Origin: Croceitalea sp947503285
GTDB lineage: Bacteria > Bacteroidota > Bacteroidia > Flavobacteriales > Flavobacteriaceae
Assembly (NCBI RefSeq): GCF_036985505.1
Contig: NZ_BTGQ01000003.1
Span: forward strand, 564,602-628,601
Length of the DNA: 64,000 bases
Direction: 5' to 3'
The translations under genes and the position numbers were made by a program. The notes beneath the pieces were generated by a model. That model did not search any database. It had not been told where the DNA came from and saw only the letters and a list, made by a program, of their open reading frames with translations. How positions within the stretch are numbered: the first letter of the stretch is position 1; each line of letters starts with the position of its first letter. Positions 35,441-44,963 of this stretch are shown one piece after another.

Positions 35441-35887
35441 CTATCTTCTACTAACTTCTTTCTGCATTCTTTTTTTGCCGTGAGCATATCTTCTTAAGCT
35501 CATTTTTTTCCATAGCTGATATTGTTCATCGTTCAATATCTGTTTCAATTTCCCTTGTTGGGCCAATTGTCGGTCTAATTTTGCGTTTTCAAGGGCAAAA
35601 CGTTCCTCGGCAGTAGGTCTTTTGAAATCTCCTGATTCTCTTTTTGCTTCACGTTCTTCCATTCTTGTTTTTCGAAATTCAGCATTGGTTTTGTTGAATT
35701 CCATTACCTGCTGCATTTGTTCTTCCGTCAAATCAAGTGCCAAGGCCATTTTTTTTGTTTGTAAGGTGGCCAATTGTTCTACCGTTAAATCTTTTGCTAG
35801 CCTTTCTTTTGGTCCTTTTTGCACCCCACGTTGTGCCAAAGAGGTAAAACCTACCAAAATCGCTAGGGCTAAAACTACTTTCTTCAT
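35441..35887 (-). CDS. Spy/CpxP-like periplasmic protein
   Basis: 148 residues. Signal peptide about 1-18 (ends SLAQ). The mature protein is all-helical and highly charged, with an LTxEQ motif pair (LTVEQLATLQTKKMALALDL, LTEEQMQQVMEFN) and NDEQYQLWKK near the end, as in Spy/CpxP and DUF4890-type periplasmic chaperones or stress proteins. No enzymatic motif. A perfect hairpin terminator follows. Likely envelope stress related by family resemblance. Confidence 0.75.
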   Translation of the reverse strand: MKKVVLALAILVGFTSLAQRGVQKGPKERLAKDLTVEQLATLQTKKMALALDLTEEQMQQVMEFNKTNAEFRKTRMEEREAKRESGDFKRPTAEERFALENAKLDRQLAQQGKLKQILNDEQYQLWKKMSLRRYAHGKKRMQKEVSRR

Positions 35888-35993
35888 GATATTTATGTTT
35901 TATGATTTACCCATAAGACCTTCATTTTGAAGTAGGGTTTAATGCCGTAAGAAAGTTTGTGAAGCTTTTAACAAAGGAAATAAAAGCAGGTCG

Positions 35994-36188
35994 CTAATCG
36001 TTTACTGTACCCGATTTTTTTGAATCTTGTCGCTCATCTTCAACAGTATCCTCGAATTCCATATCGACTACTGAAGCATTTGTAATTTGATTTTCGAAAG
36101 TAAGCTGTTGTTCAAAATTATAATAGAAAACGGCAGTTGCAATAAAACAGCATAACCATATCAGGCTTTTTATTTTGTAGGATTTCAT
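35994..36188 (-). CDS. Small single-pass membrane protein, unknown
   Basis: 64 residues from the ATG at 36188 (MKSYKIKSLIWLCCFIATAV): one N-terminal membrane helix (about 6-24), then an acidic tail (VVDMEFEDTVEDERQDSKK). A longer frame reaching 36308 exists but its extra residues run into a terminator hairpin. I do not recognise a family. Between the Spy-like gene and the metalloprotease gene. Confidence 0.5.
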   Translation of the reverse strand: MKSYKIKSLIWLCCFIATAVFYYNFEQQLTFENQITNASVVDMEFEDTVEDERQDSKKSGTVND

Positions 36189-36294
36189 AATTGAAAGATT
36201 TGGGATTCTCAATTTACAAAGTATTGTAGTACATTTCTTCAATATGTTGTAAAACCCCAAAAAGTATAGGCGAAGTGCAAATAGCTGTGGTTCA

Positions 36295-36329
36295 AAAAAA
36301 AAGGACAAACCAGTGGTTTGCCCTTTTTT
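36295..36329. terminator. Bidirectional hairpin terminator
   Basis: AAAAAAGG-A-CAAACCA and TGGTTTG-C-CCTTTTTT form a stem with a single A/C mismatch and a 1-nt loop, flanked by A/T runs. It lies 39 nt after the metalloprotease stop and upstream of the small membrane protein gene. Confidence 0.7.
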
Positions 36330-36367
36330 GAATGAAATACCAAATATGGTATTTTGAAGCAGTTACA

Positions 36368-38866
36368 TTATTTTGGATCTAATATCATGTCAATCCTCTC
36401 TAAAGCATCTTGTAAGTGGTACCTGCTCATGGTATCCGAAGTTCTCGAAATTCCGGTTCTGATATCACGTTTCAGATTGTTGAGTTCGGCACGTGCTACC
36501 GAACGAATATCCGATTGACTGGTATTGATTGCGGTAGACTTACGGTAACCACCAAAATCAGAAAGCTTTCCCTGACTTTCAGCTGTCATCAGATAGTGTA
36601 GTCGATCAATATGGGCTTTCTGTAAGTTTCTGCGATACGTATCTATTTTTTTTCCAGAGCGGGTTTCTGACCAAATACCTTTTCTTAAATCCAACATCAT
36701 ATCGACCAATTTGTAAGCATCATCTCCGTTTAGGGTCTCATTCTCAATGATACGGGCCATTTTGCCCAAATGCAATATGGTATTCAAAGTGCGTTCTTGC
36801 ATGGAACGGATGCGTTCTACAGAACCGGAGTATTGCACTTTATTGAAGATTTCTTGATCCAATAACCACTCGGGGGTTTCGAATAATTGTTCGTGTAAGA
36901 ACATCAGGCAGTTTTTTTGATGTGCTTTCGGTACATGTGTATAGACCGCACCTTCTTGATCAGCGGTCTTATGGTATTCGTATACGCCACCAATATTATT
37001 GGATACATGCCCCATGTAACGACGGAATTGGCCTACTACCTGACCATACATGGTCTCTAGGTTATCATAATCTTCTCCGTCTTCGGTAGTCCATTCCATT
37101 AGGTTGGGTACAATTCTTTTTAGGTTTTCAATACCGTATTCACTCGCTTTTATGGCATCATCACCTAAATCTTCCGTTTGCGAGCTCGGGTCATGGATAT
37201 CACCTATTTGCTGATGCCCGAAACGATACATTGGGTCATCTGCATGTTTCATGATCCATTCATTTAAAATGGGCTTTTCTTCTTTAGCCGATTTGCCTAA
37301 AATAGGTCGGTAGCCCCAATTGATGGCATGCTTATCGTAAATACCAATGTTGGGCATCAGTGCAACTCCCTCATCGCCTGGTTGGGCCACATAGTTAAAA
37401 CGGGCATAGTCCATTATAGAAGGTGCGGTACCATACTTTTGGGTGAATGATTTTGAACGAAGTGAATCAACGGGGTACGCAACGCTACTCCCCATGTTAT
37501 GTGGCAAACCTAAGGTGTGACCTACCTCATGTGCAGACACAAATCTAATTAACCTACCCATAATCTCATCTTTAAATGCAACACTTCGCGCATCAGGATT
37601 GATTGCTGCGGTTTGTACAAAGAACCAATTGCGCAATAAACTCATTACATTATGGTACCAGTTGATATCTGATTCCAATATCTCACCACTACGGGGGTCA
37701 CTTACATGGGGGCCGTTTGCATTTGGGATTGGAGATGCTAAATACCGTACCACGGAATAACGCACATCTTCAGGGGACCATTCAGGGTCTTCTTCAGGGG
37801 TTGGAGGTTCTTTTGCGATAATGGCATTTTTAAAACCCGCGGCCTCAAACGCAACTTGCCAATCTTCAATACCCTGTTTAATGTAAGGCAACCATTTTTT
37901 TGGTGTGGCTCGGTCAACGTAATAAACAATGGGTTTCTTAGGTTCTACGAGCTCGCCTGCCTTGAATTTTTCTAGATCCTCATCTTTTACTTCAAGCCTC
38001 CATCGGTCCAAATAGGTTATCCTTTTGCTTTCTTGGGCATCCAATCCATAGTCTACTTGCCCTCTGGCAAACCAGCCTACCCGTTCGTCAAAGTAGCGAC
38101 GTTTCATGGGCTCTTTGGGCAACAATATCATTGAGTTATTGATTTCAATGGAAATTGAACCGAGGCTTCGATTACTCGGTGCCGATTTAGCAGCGTAGGT
38201 CTTTACATGCCTCGCTTCTATGTTAAGCGGATAGCTTTTTATACTTTCGATATAGCTTCTATCACTATCCAATCTACTTACTTTGTATCGCGTTCTGTAA
38301 AATTCAGGCATTCCCAAAGCATTCACATCTTTGGTGAACAAAGGGTTCACTTCGATTACAGTGGTCGTATTTAAAGAATCCTTTTTATTTATGGCCTTAA
38401 TATCAAAGGCAAACAATACCGGTTCGAAGTTTGAGTTTACCACAGCTTCGTGTATCGGTAGCGAATCTGCGGCAACGTTACCATATGAGACTACGCGCAG
38501 TAAGACCTTTTTCGGTTTTTTTTCCCATCGTAACACCTGGGTATTGATTTTACCGCCTCCGAAACCTATTCCGGTCGCTGTTTTTGAGATTCGTGTCACC
38601 ATTAACATTTCCCTATTAAAAAGGGAGTCTGATATTTCATAAAAATGTTTGTCATCGACCTTGTGAAGGGTGAACAGTCCTTCATCGGTTTCAGCATCTT
38701 TGGTGATTACCTTTTCGTAAGGTTGAATAGCTCCCTTTTTTGGTTTTTGAGCTACGGTCGAGGTACCTTTTTTCTTTTTCTTTTTGAAAAGTTGGGCCTC
38801 AGTTGTTTGAAAACTTCCTACCATAATAAGCAGAAATAACCCTTTGCAAATTAGTTTTAGGTTCAT
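36368..38866 (-). CDS. Secreted zinc-dependent metalloprotease, DUF5117/DUF5118 type (metzincin motif)
   Basis: 832 residues. Signal peptide about 1-24 (ends TTEAQ), then a basic, Lys-rich linker. A DUF5118-like and a DUF5117-like region occupy the N-terminal half (YEKVITKDAETDEGLFTLHK). The catalytic motif is H446-E-V-G-H450-TLGLP-H456, the HExxHxxGxxH zinc site of metzincins, with a downstream PSIMDYARFNYVAQPGD that contains the Met-turn (SIMDY). C-terminal about 300 residues are helical. It should be an exported endopeptidase; substrate unknown. This family is common in Bacteroidota as stand-alone genes, as here. Confidence 0.92.
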   Translation of the reverse strand: MNLKLICKGLFLLIMVGSFQTTEAQLFKKKKKKGTSTVAQKPKKGAIQPYEKVITKDAETDEGLFTLHKVDDKHFYEISDSLFNREMLMVTRISKTATGIGFGGGKINTQVLRWEKKPKKVLLRVVSYGNVAADSLPIHEAVVNSNFEPVLFAFDIKAINKKDSLNTTTVIEVNPLFTKDVNALGMPEFYRTRYKVSRLDSDRSYIESIKSYPLNIEARHVKTYAAKSAPSNRSLGSISIEINNSMILLPKEPMKRRYFDERVGWFARGQVDYGLDAQESKRITYLDRWRLEVKDEDLEKFKAGELVEPKKPIVYYVDRATPKKWLPYIKQGIEDWQVAFEAAGFKNAIIAKEPPTPEEDPEWSPEDVRYSVVRYLASPIPNANGPHVSDPRSGEILESDINWYHNVMSLLRNWFFVQTAAINPDARSVAFKDEIMGRLIRFVSAHEVGHTLGLPHNMGSSVAYPVDSLRSKSFTQKYGTAPSIMDYARFNYVAQPGDEGVALMPNIGIYDKHAINWGYRPILGKSAKEEKPILNEWIMKHADDPMYRFGHQQIGDIHDPSSQTEDLGDDAIKASEYGIENLKRIVPNLMEWTTEDGEDYDNLETMYGQVVGQFRRYMGHVSNNIGGVYEYHKTADQEGAVYTHVPKAHQKNCLMFLHEQLFETPEWLLDQEIFNKVQYSGSVERIRSMQERTLNTILHLGKMARIIENETLNGDDAYKLVDMMLDLRKGIWSETRSGKKIDTYRRNLQKAHIDRLHYLMTAESQGKLSDFGGYRKSTAINTSQSDIRSVARAELNNLKRDIRTGISRTSDTMSRYHLQDALERIDMILDPK

Positions 38867-39132
38867 TTTGATTGTTTTGGTTTTATGAATGTTGCCAAAG
38901 AACTTAAAAATTCTATGAACAAAGTGTTAAAAACGTCATAACCCAAATTTTTTTTCGCAAATATTGAAACCTCTGGGAATATTGCGTTTTACTAATACTT
39001 CGGCTTGAATCGCCCAGTATACTTGACATGATGAAATGTATTCTTTTTGTTAAAAATTGAAAAACACTGTAACAATTTAAAATTTACAAAGTCTTATAAG
39101 CATATTACATCAATCATCAAATCAATCAAAAA

Positions 39133-39864
39133 ATGAACAAGTTATTAGTAATTTATGGGTGTTTCTTCATGAGTAGTGCACCTGTAGTAGAAGAACAAGT
39201 AAGTACGGTAAATGTTTCAAATTTGCAAACTACGCGTACCATTGAGAACAATTTCACGGCGTTGAACATTAACGCTGAAGTTAAAGAAAGTATTCCATTC
39301 TATTTTACGGATTTTGAGGCTATCGAACCTGCTGATTTCGATATAAGGGAAATAGAGTTTCTTGAAGTTGAGGAAGAATTGGATTTAGGGTTTGATACCG
39401 CCGATTATTTGCCTGAGGACTTTAATCCCTATGAGAGCTATTTCGATTTAAAATCCGTAGCATTTCTTGAAGTGGGGAATGAGCTTGAGTTGGATGTTGA
39501 TACGGCATCTTATTTACCTGAAGGTTTTGACCCCTACACCGAGATAATCGATATGGGTTCCGTAAATTTTATGGAAGAAGAGGAAGAAGTTGATTTAGGT
39601 TTTGATACTTCAGATTACCTTCCCAGAGGTTTCGATCCTTATAAAAGTTATTTCAACATCGAGGATATTCAGTTTATGGATGTTGAATTGGAATATGGTT
39701 TCGATATTGAGATTTCAAAATATTTACCAGAAGGCTTTGATGCATATGCCGACGGTTTTGTAAGCAGCAGTATGAATTTCATGGAAGATGATGAAATTGA
39801 ATTGGGCTTTGATACTTCCCAGTATTTACCCGAAGGCTTTGACCCCTATGCAAGGTCAAACTAG
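39133..39864 (+). CDS. Acidic protein of five 35-residue YLPxxFxPY repeats
   Basis: 243 residues. A short hydrophobic N-terminus (MNKLLVIYGCFFMSSAP) may be an export signal. From about residue 64 to the end come five tandem repeats of 34-35 residues with the shape (F/I)D(I/L)xx(I/V)xF(L/M)E, an acidic run, then LGFDT(A/S)xYLPEGFDPY. Repeat 4 is the most divergent (FDIEISKYLPEGFDAY). The protein is very rich in Asp and Glu, as often seen in calcium-binding or surface proteins. I know similar uncharacterised flavobacterial proteins but no function. A terminator follows at 39909. A short relative lies at 40193-40501. Confidence 0.8.
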   Translation: MNKLLVIYGCFFMSSAPVVEEQVSTVNVSNLQTTRTIENNFTALNINAEVKESIPFYFTDFEAIEPADFDIREIEFLEVEEELDLGFDTADYLPEDFNPYESYFDLKSVAFLEVGNELELDVDTASYLPEGFDPYTEIIDMGSVNFMEEEEEVDLGFDTSDYLPRGFDPYKSYFNIEDIQFMDVELEYGFDIEISKYLPEGFDAYADGFVSSSMNFMEDDEIELGFDTSQYLPEGFDPYARSN

Positions 39865-40192
39865 ATGGAATGTTTTCATTTTATCAAATTTTTGAGTTAG
39901 TTAGTTTTAAATCCCGGTGCATCACCGGGATTTTTAATTCCACCACTTTTGAAGGATTGCATAAATCTCTTAACAAATAAATAACAAAAAATTCGATGAA
40001 GTGTATTCGTTAAAAAGCTATTCCAAACTATGTGTATTTGATAAAAAAATCGTTCTAGGGTTTCTATTTCCGCAATAGGACGCATTACATATTGACAATA
40101 CTTTTCTTACAAAAAAGATTGGACCTGTTAACAAAACCAAAAGACATAATAAAGCTTGAAATCAACAGTTTTACCTTTGCCTTAATAATAAA
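39865..40192. other. 328-bp gap between the two acidic repeat genes
   Basis: Contains the terminator at 39909-39933 and no convincing gene; a 62-codon minus-strand frame (39897-40085) covers the terminator and is probably chance. The last about 100 bases should hold the promoter of the second repeat gene, but no clear TAnnTTTG match is visible. Confidence 0.45.
39909..39936 (+). terminator. Terminator after the five-repeat acidic protein gene
   Basis: AAATCCCGGTG and CACCGGGATTT form a perfect 11-bp stem around the loop CAT, followed by TTT, 45 nt after the stop. Confidence 0.85.
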
Positions 40193-40501
40193 ATGACCGC
40201 AATGAAATACAAGAATTTTATATCCATCGCTTTTATAGCATTATTGTTTTTGCCGCTATTGAGCGCCAATACAGAAAACAGAAGTACTCAAAATTTCGAT
40301 ATTAAATCCATTGAATTTATAAAATTGGAACAAGAGGTGAAATTGGATTTTGATACGGCCAAGTATCTACCTGAAAATTTTGATCCTTATGAAAATAAGG
40401 TCGCCGTAAAGTCCATTAATTTTTTGGAAGATGAAACCGTGGAATTGGGTTTCGATACAGCTGACTATTTGCCAGAGGGTTTTGATCCCTACATAAAATA
40501 G
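40193..40501 (+). CDS. Acidic protein with two YLPxxFxPY repeats, paralogue of the 39133 gene
   Basis: 102 residues with a clear signal peptide (MKYKNFISIAFIALLFLPLL, ending LLSAN); the ATG at 40202 is an equally good start. The mature part is two repeats of the same family as the upstream gene: DIKSIEFIKLEQEVKLDFDT-AKYLPENFDPY and VKSINFLEDETVELGFDT-ADYLPEGFDPY. The signal peptide shows that these repeats act outside the cytoplasm. Own terminator at 40531. Function unknown. Confidence 0.85.
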   Translation: MTAMKYKNFISIAFIALLFLPLLSANTENRSTQNFDIKSIEFIKLEQEVKLDFDTAKYLPENFDPYENKVAVKSINFLEDETVELGFDTADYLPEGFDPYIK

Positions 40502-40530
40502 GTTTTAGTCACATATATGGCAATAGTTGA

Positions 40531-40560
40531 AAAAGCTTCGGTAAACACCGAAGCTTTTTT
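40531..40560 (+). terminator. Terminator after the two-repeat acidic protein gene
   Basis: AAAAGCTTCGGT and ACCGAAGCTTTT form a perfect 12-bp stem with loop AAAC and a following T-run. Confidence 0.88.
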
Positions 40561-40718
40561 GATGGTATTTCATCGAAAATATAGGCAAGTAGTAGAAGTC
40601 TGATTTTCATTTTAACTATTTTGAGCAGCTAGAATAACCATTACACCACATTTAATTGTATCTAAACGATTGTTTTTTCAAAATTAAATAGTACGTAACC
40701 GAATCAAACTTTACGATT

Positions 40719-41465
40719 ATGAAAACTTCAAAATTGACTACCTTCTTTTTAGGGCTCACCTTATTATGTGCCAACTTACTCATTGCCCAAGATGAGGTTA
40801 GTAAACGAGAGGTCATAGCCTTACTTGAGATAAAGGCCAAGACGAAAGGGCATCTATGGACCAACCAATGGGATCAGACCAAACCCATAGCTACATGGCA
40901 TGGAGTTACTTTAAAGGATGGTAAAGTCATCGGTCTGGATTTGTCTAATAATAATCTTCAAGGTCGAATACCAATAACAATAGGTAATCTTAGGTATTTA
41001 GAGACCTTAGATCTATCGAATAATGCCCTTAAGGGAAGGATACCAAGACTATTTGGGAAGTTTGATCATTTAAAAAAGATAAACCTTGGAAACAACCAAC
41101 TTGTTGGTACGATTCCATCGACTATCAATAAATTACGAAATTTACAACAGCTTGACCTGAGCAACAATAAATTAGCAGGCGAGTTACCACCGACGATTAG
41201 TGAACTGCCAAAGTTAAATACCTTGGCTTTGGCCAATAACGATTTGATCGGTGCCATACCGGATGGAATGGAGAGATTGAAAAAGTTGAAAAAGCTGTAT
41301 TTGTCCAATAACGATTTTACGGATATGAATGGCCTACGAACCATTTCAAAACAACAGCTGGTCTTGACAGATGTTCAATTGAAAAATGGAACCGTGCAAC
41401 CGATTGATTTTTCTGAAACGGATGATGAAGGTTTATCAAAGCTGAGATTTGAAGATAACCAGTAG
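40719..41465 (+). CDS. Secreted leucine-rich repeat protein
   Basis: 248 residues. Signal peptide about 1-23 (ends LLIAQ). An N-terminal cap (VIALLEIKAKTKGHLWTNQW, TWHGVTLKDGKVIGLDLSNN) is followed by about five plant-type LRRs (about 70-195, LDLSNNALKGRIPRLFGKF and so on). The C-terminal about 45 residues are not repeats. It has no recognisable type IX sorting domain, unlike the larger LRR protein at 4310-7456. Likely periplasmic or released protein-binding protein. Terminator at 41490. Confidence 0.88.
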   Translation: MKTSKLTTFFLGLTLLCANLLIAQDEVSKREVIALLEIKAKTKGHLWTNQWDQTKPIATWHGVTLKDGKVIGLDLSNNNLQGRIPITIGNLRYLETLDLSNNALKGRIPRLFGKFDHLKKINLGNNQLVGTIPSTINKLRNLQQLDLSNNKLAGELPPTISELPKLNTLALANNDLIGAIPDGMERLKKLKKLYLSNNDFTDMNGLRTISKQQLVLTDVQLKNGTVQPIDFSETDDEGLSKLRFEDNQ

Positions 41466-41489
41466 CAGTTATTGCGCTAACATTATTAT

Positions 41490-41515
41490 AAAGCCCTTTG
41501 TTAAGGGCTTTTTAT
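41490..41515 (+). terminator. Terminator between the LRR and SLC13 genes
   Basis: AAAGCCCTT and AAGGGCTTT form a 9-bp stem with a 4-nt loop followed by a T-run. It may serve the LRR gene and, read the other way, the convergent transporter gene. Confidence 0.8.
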
Positions 41516-41516
41516 T

Positions 41517-42947
41517 TTAGAATAATATGGGAATCACAAATTGAAACACCAAAATCAATAACACGACGGCTATGAGGTTCAGTAAGACCCCTGCCCTGGC
41601 CATTTGAGGTACTTTTACATAACCACTTGCAAAAACAATGGCATTCGGTGGTGTAGCCATTGGAAGCATAAAGGCACAACTGCTGGCCATGGTTACGGGT
41701 ATTAAAAGATATAAAATAGGTATTTCAAGCCCAATAGCGATACCGGCTACCACAGGGGCCAAAACAGCCACCAGTGCAACGTTGCTCATTAATTCAGTCA
41801 TAAAGAGCATCAACAAAATCAATAATGAAGCGGTAAAAAGGATGCTTATTTCACTGTTTGCAATACTAGTTGCCACGATGTCTACAATGCCACTGACAGA
41901 CATACCTTTTGCTAGTGCCAACCCACCGCCAAAAAGTATGAGAATACCCCAAGCCAATTTTGAAGTATCCTTCCAGTGAATAATGAAATCACCCTTTTTG
42001 AGATTATAGGGTAGGGCAAATAATGAAATGGCCGCAAAAATACTGATCATCGTATCAGAAAGGCCCAAAGACGGAAATAGCTGGTTGATAAGGGTCCTGA
42101 AAATCCATAAGAACACGGTAACCGCAAAGATGCCCAATACCATTTTTTCTTTTCCTGAAGTAGGTCCGAGTTTCTGTAGTTCTACTTGAATTACCTCTTT
42201 TGAGGCATTGAATTTTAAATTTCTATTGGGGAACATCAATTTTACCAAGACAAGGTAGGTAATTGAGATCATTACGACTGAAAAGGGTAGGCCTAAAGCC
42301 ATCCATTTCAAAAACGAAATTTGAATATTATACTCGTTCTCCAATAGACCGATGAGTACTGAATTTGGTGGTGTGCCAATAACGGTTGCGATGCCACCTG
42401 CATTCGCAGAAAAGGCAATACCAAGCATAACGCTGAGCGCAAAATTTTTATCGTTCTTGGTAAACCCATCTTCATCATTGATCAACAAGTTGATAACGCT
42501 CAATGCAATAGGTAACATTACCACCGTGCTCGCGGTATTACTGATCCACATACTCAAAGCGGCGGTTGCAATCATAAAACCCAACACCACTTTATTGGGT
42601 GTCGTGCCTGTTAGTCTAATGATATTCAATGCGATACGTTTGTGTAAATTCACTTTTTCAAGCGCTAAGGCCATCACAAATCCACCAAAGAACAAGAATA
42701 CTATCGGGCTACCATAGTTAGCGCCAACATCTGCTATGGGTAATATTTTAAGTAAAGGAAACAGCAAGAGTGGTAATAAGGCAGTGACTGAAATTGAGAC
42801 CGCCTCAGAAATCCACCAGACCAACATCCATATGGCTACGGCGATTACGGCGTCCCCCATTTCAGAAATCAACTGAAAAGGAAGGTTTATGAGAATCAAA
42901 AACAAAATCGGCCCACAAATCAGGCCTATTTTTTTACTAAGCTCCAT
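41517..42947 (-). CDS. SLC13/DASS family Na+/anion (dicarboxylate or sulfate) symporter
   Basis: 476 residues, about 11-12 membrane helices. The first Na+/substrate 'SNT' motif is intact at S136-N137-T138 (WISNTASTVVMLP); the second repeat has LMSNVALVAVLAP near residue 390. Also typical are WWISEAVSISVTALLPLLLFP and FFGGFVMALALEK. Members take up C4-dicarboxylates, citrate or sulfate with Na+ across the inner membrane. No metabolic neighbours suggest which. Confidence 0.92.
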   Translation of the reverse strand: MELSKKIGLICGPILFLILINLPFQLISEMGDAVIAVAIWMLVWWISEAVSISVTALLPLLLFPLLKILPIADVGANYGSPIVFLFFGGFVMALALEKVNLHKRIALNIIRLTGTTPNKVVLGFMIATAALSMWISNTASTVVMLPIALSVINLLINDEDGFTKNDKNFALSVMLGIAFSANAGGIATVIGTPPNSVLIGLLENEYNIQISFLKWMALGLPFSVVMISITYLVLVKLMFPNRNLKFNASKEVIQVELQKLGPTSGKEKMVLGIFAVTVFLWIFRTLINQLFPSLGLSDTMISIFAAISLFALPYNLKKGDFIIHWKDTSKLAWGILILFGGGLALAKGMSVSGIVDIVATSIANSEISILFTASLLILLMLFMTELMSNVALVAVLAPVVAGIAIGLEIPILYLLIPVTMASSCAFMLPMATPPNAIVFASGYVKVPQMARAGVLLNLIAVVLLILVFQFVIPILF

Positions 42948-43015
42948 TCAGATTCTAAACTAGCGTATTTTGAAGGAATATGAAAACTTAAAAATGAACA
43001 TTTTTAGTGTGCTTT

Positions 43016-43879
43016 CTAACTACCGTTCCTAAATTTTAACGGGGCCATTTTAAGGTGCCTCTTAAAATACTTAATGAAATAAGAGGGGTCTTCAAAGCCC
43101 AACTTAAAAGCAATCTCACTAATTTGTAGCGTTGTGAACTTTACAAGACGTTTTGATTCTAAGACAATTCGCTCAGTAATGAGTTCAGAGGGGGATTTAT
43201 CCGCTATCGATTTTGTAATCGTATTCAAGGTCTTTGAAGAAATGGCCAGTAAACTGGCATACTCGTTTACGGACATCCCCTTTTTATAATTTACTTCTAT
43301 AAGCTCTTTAAATTGGTAAAACCGCAATCGGTTCGCAGTATTGGCGTTGATTTTGTCAGGCTGCCTTTTTCGATGTATGCGTTCTAAGCGGATCAAAAAA
43401 CATTTTAAGAGAAATCGAACCGTATCTTCAAAGCCAAATTCATTTCGGTTCAATAGTTCTTTTTTTATCAGTTCGACATAGGTCTTACCGGTCTCCGCAG
43501 CATTTTCCTCTAAGGTATAGCAAGAATTTTCATGGGTTTTGAAGATACTGTACTTTAAAAAAATATCCACTTCGGTATGCATGAAAAAACTATCGTTGAA
43601 ATGAATGAGCAGACCTTCTGTTTCGTTGAGTTTATCAAATGCATGTACTTGGTCTTTAGCTATCAATATAATGGTATTGACGGTGACCTTATATGTTTTG
43701 AAATCGACTAGGTGCGTCCCTTTTGAGTTAAAAAACCAGATAAGTTGATAGTAGCTATGCGAGTGGGGAACAGTTGCTTTATCCCTATTTTTTTGAAGGT
43801 AACTTTTGAGGTCATAAATTTCAAACTGAAGTTTCTGGGGTTTAAATTTATGAAGATGATATTGCGCTACTTTTGACAT
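43016..43879 (-). CDS. AraC-family transcriptional regulator
   Basis: 287 residues from the ATG at 43879 (MSKVAQYHLHKFKP); a TTG two codons upstream is less likely. N-terminal cupin-like ligand-binding half (about 15-150; PHSHSYYQLIWFFNSKGTH) and C-terminal double HTH (about 185-287; MSVNEYASLLAISSKTLNTI, ISEIAFKLGFEDPSYFIKYF, PLKFRN). Last gene of a unit with the SDR and flavin amine oxidase (12-bp gap), so it probably controls that unit. Confidence 0.9.
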   Translation of the reverse strand: MSKVAQYHLHKFKPQKLQFEIYDLKSYLQKNRDKATVPHSHSYYQLIWFFNSKGTHLVDFKTYKVTVNTIILIAKDQVHAFDKLNETEGLLIHFNDSFFMHTEVDIFLKYSIFKTHENSCYTLEENAAETGKTYVELIKKELLNRNEFGFEDTVRFLLKCFLIRLERIHRKRQPDKINANTANRLRFYQFKELIEVNYKKGMSVNEYASLLAISSKTLNTITKSIADKSPSELITERIVLESKRLVKFTTLQISEIAFKLGFEDPSYFIKYFKRHLKMAPLKFRNGS

Positions 43880-43891
43880 TGTCAACTGCTC

Positions 43892-44947
43892 TTATGTATG
43901 ATTTTCAACTTTAGATTTCAGTAAAAGTCTTGCCGCCCTTAAACCACTGTAAATTGCACCGTCAAGATAGCCACCATGGATTGGTGAGGTTTCCGTTCCT
44001 GAAAAGAATAGCTTACCGTTCATTTGAAAGTTTCCATATAGTTTGTCGCCGTATTGCGGACTCAAATAAACCGATCTTAAGTCATCAGCTATGGTAAACT
44101 GGTCTGCAGACCAATCTTTTTCTTTATAAAAGGTATACTCCCTAACTTCATTACCTAAATGTGTTTCTAAATAGGATAAAATACGTTCTTTTCTCGTTTT
44201 GGGATCAACATCACGAAGTCCTTCATTGACAAAACCCATCAATGTGAAAACAGCATTTTCATTATCGCAATGATCGTACAATTCTATGACCGGCCCTATT
44301 TGACCTATAACCGTACCAGATAGGTTCTTTTCACGCCAAAAGGGAGTCTTAAAACCAAGGCCGACTTTTATGGCATTGCTCATCCAGGTATGTGTTCGCT
44401 TCATCAACGCACTAAGATTTTGAGGCAGTTCAGGAGAGTATGTTATGGTAGCGGCTAATTTTGGCGGAACGGTAACCACTACAAAATCTGTCGTAAAATC
44501 ACCGGTATCGGCCTCAAGATGAACGCGATTACCTGCTTCACGGATTGAGGTAACCTTTGTATTCAAAAAGATTTTATCTTTTATAGGTTCTGTTAGTTTG
44601 TGGATTAAGGCACTGCTCCCCCCAACTATCCGTTTCGCTGCGGATGATTGTTGTTGCGTTTCGAAATAATGGGCAGGTGCCATGGTGCTGTATACCAAAA
44701 CACTCTGCCCTTTACTATATTGCTCGAACTTTTGAATCTTTAAGGTATAGAGCAGTTGATTCACATTTTCGTGATGCGACTGAAACCATGTGGCCCCAAA
44801 ATCGATATGGTTTTGGGTGAGGATCCTACCACCCGTTCGGTCTCGCCCCTCTAAGATAATAAAGTCATCTTCACCATTGGCCAAGAGTTCGTTTGCGGTT
44901 ATCAAACCTGAAAGTCCTGCGCCGATGATGCTGTACTTAGAATGCAT
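43892..44947 (-). CDS. FAD-dependent amine oxidase family protein
   Basis: 351 residues. N-terminal FAD-binding Rossmann motif YSIIGAGLSGLITANEL with the following ILEGRDRTGGRI (GG doublet) typical of flavin monoamine oxidases, and the C-terminal FAD motif LFFSGTETSPIHGGYLDGAI. Shorter than typical MAOs (450-500 residues), in line with small bacterial members. Oxidises an amine or related compound; no signal peptide, so cytoplasmic. Middle gene of the SDR-oxidase-AraC unit (16 bp after SDR). Confidence 0.88.
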   Translation of the reverse strand: MHSKYSIIGAGLSGLITANELLANGEDDFIILEGRDRTGGRILTQNHIDFGATWFQSHHENVNQLLYTLKIQKFEQYSKGQSVLVYSTMAPAHYFETQQQSSAAKRIVGGSSALIHKLTEPIKDKIFLNTKVTSIREAGNRVHLEADTGDFTTDFVVVTVPPKLAATITYSPELPQNLSALMKRTHTWMSNAIKVGLGFKTPFWREKNLSGTVIGQIGPVIELYDHCDNENAVFTLMGFVNEGLRDVDPKTRKERILSYLETHLGNEVREYTFYKEKDWSADQFTIADDLRSVYLSPQYGDKLYGNFQMNGKLFFSGTETSPIHGGYLDGAIYSGLRAARLLLKSKVENHT

Positions 44948-44963
44948 TATATTTCGTTTATCT

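Noticed and set aside
35200..35487. 95-codon minus-strand frame
   Set aside because: It runs straight through a perfect 19-bp terminator hairpin and into the end of the Spy-like gene.
39897..40085. 62-codon minus-strand frame
   Set aside because: Covers the terminator of the repeat protein gene and has no recognisable features.
39133..40501. Repeated DNA as a possible CRISPR or tandem-repeat array
   Set aside because: The roughly 105-bp period is protein-coding repeats diverged at DNA level; no identical repeats with unique spacers.
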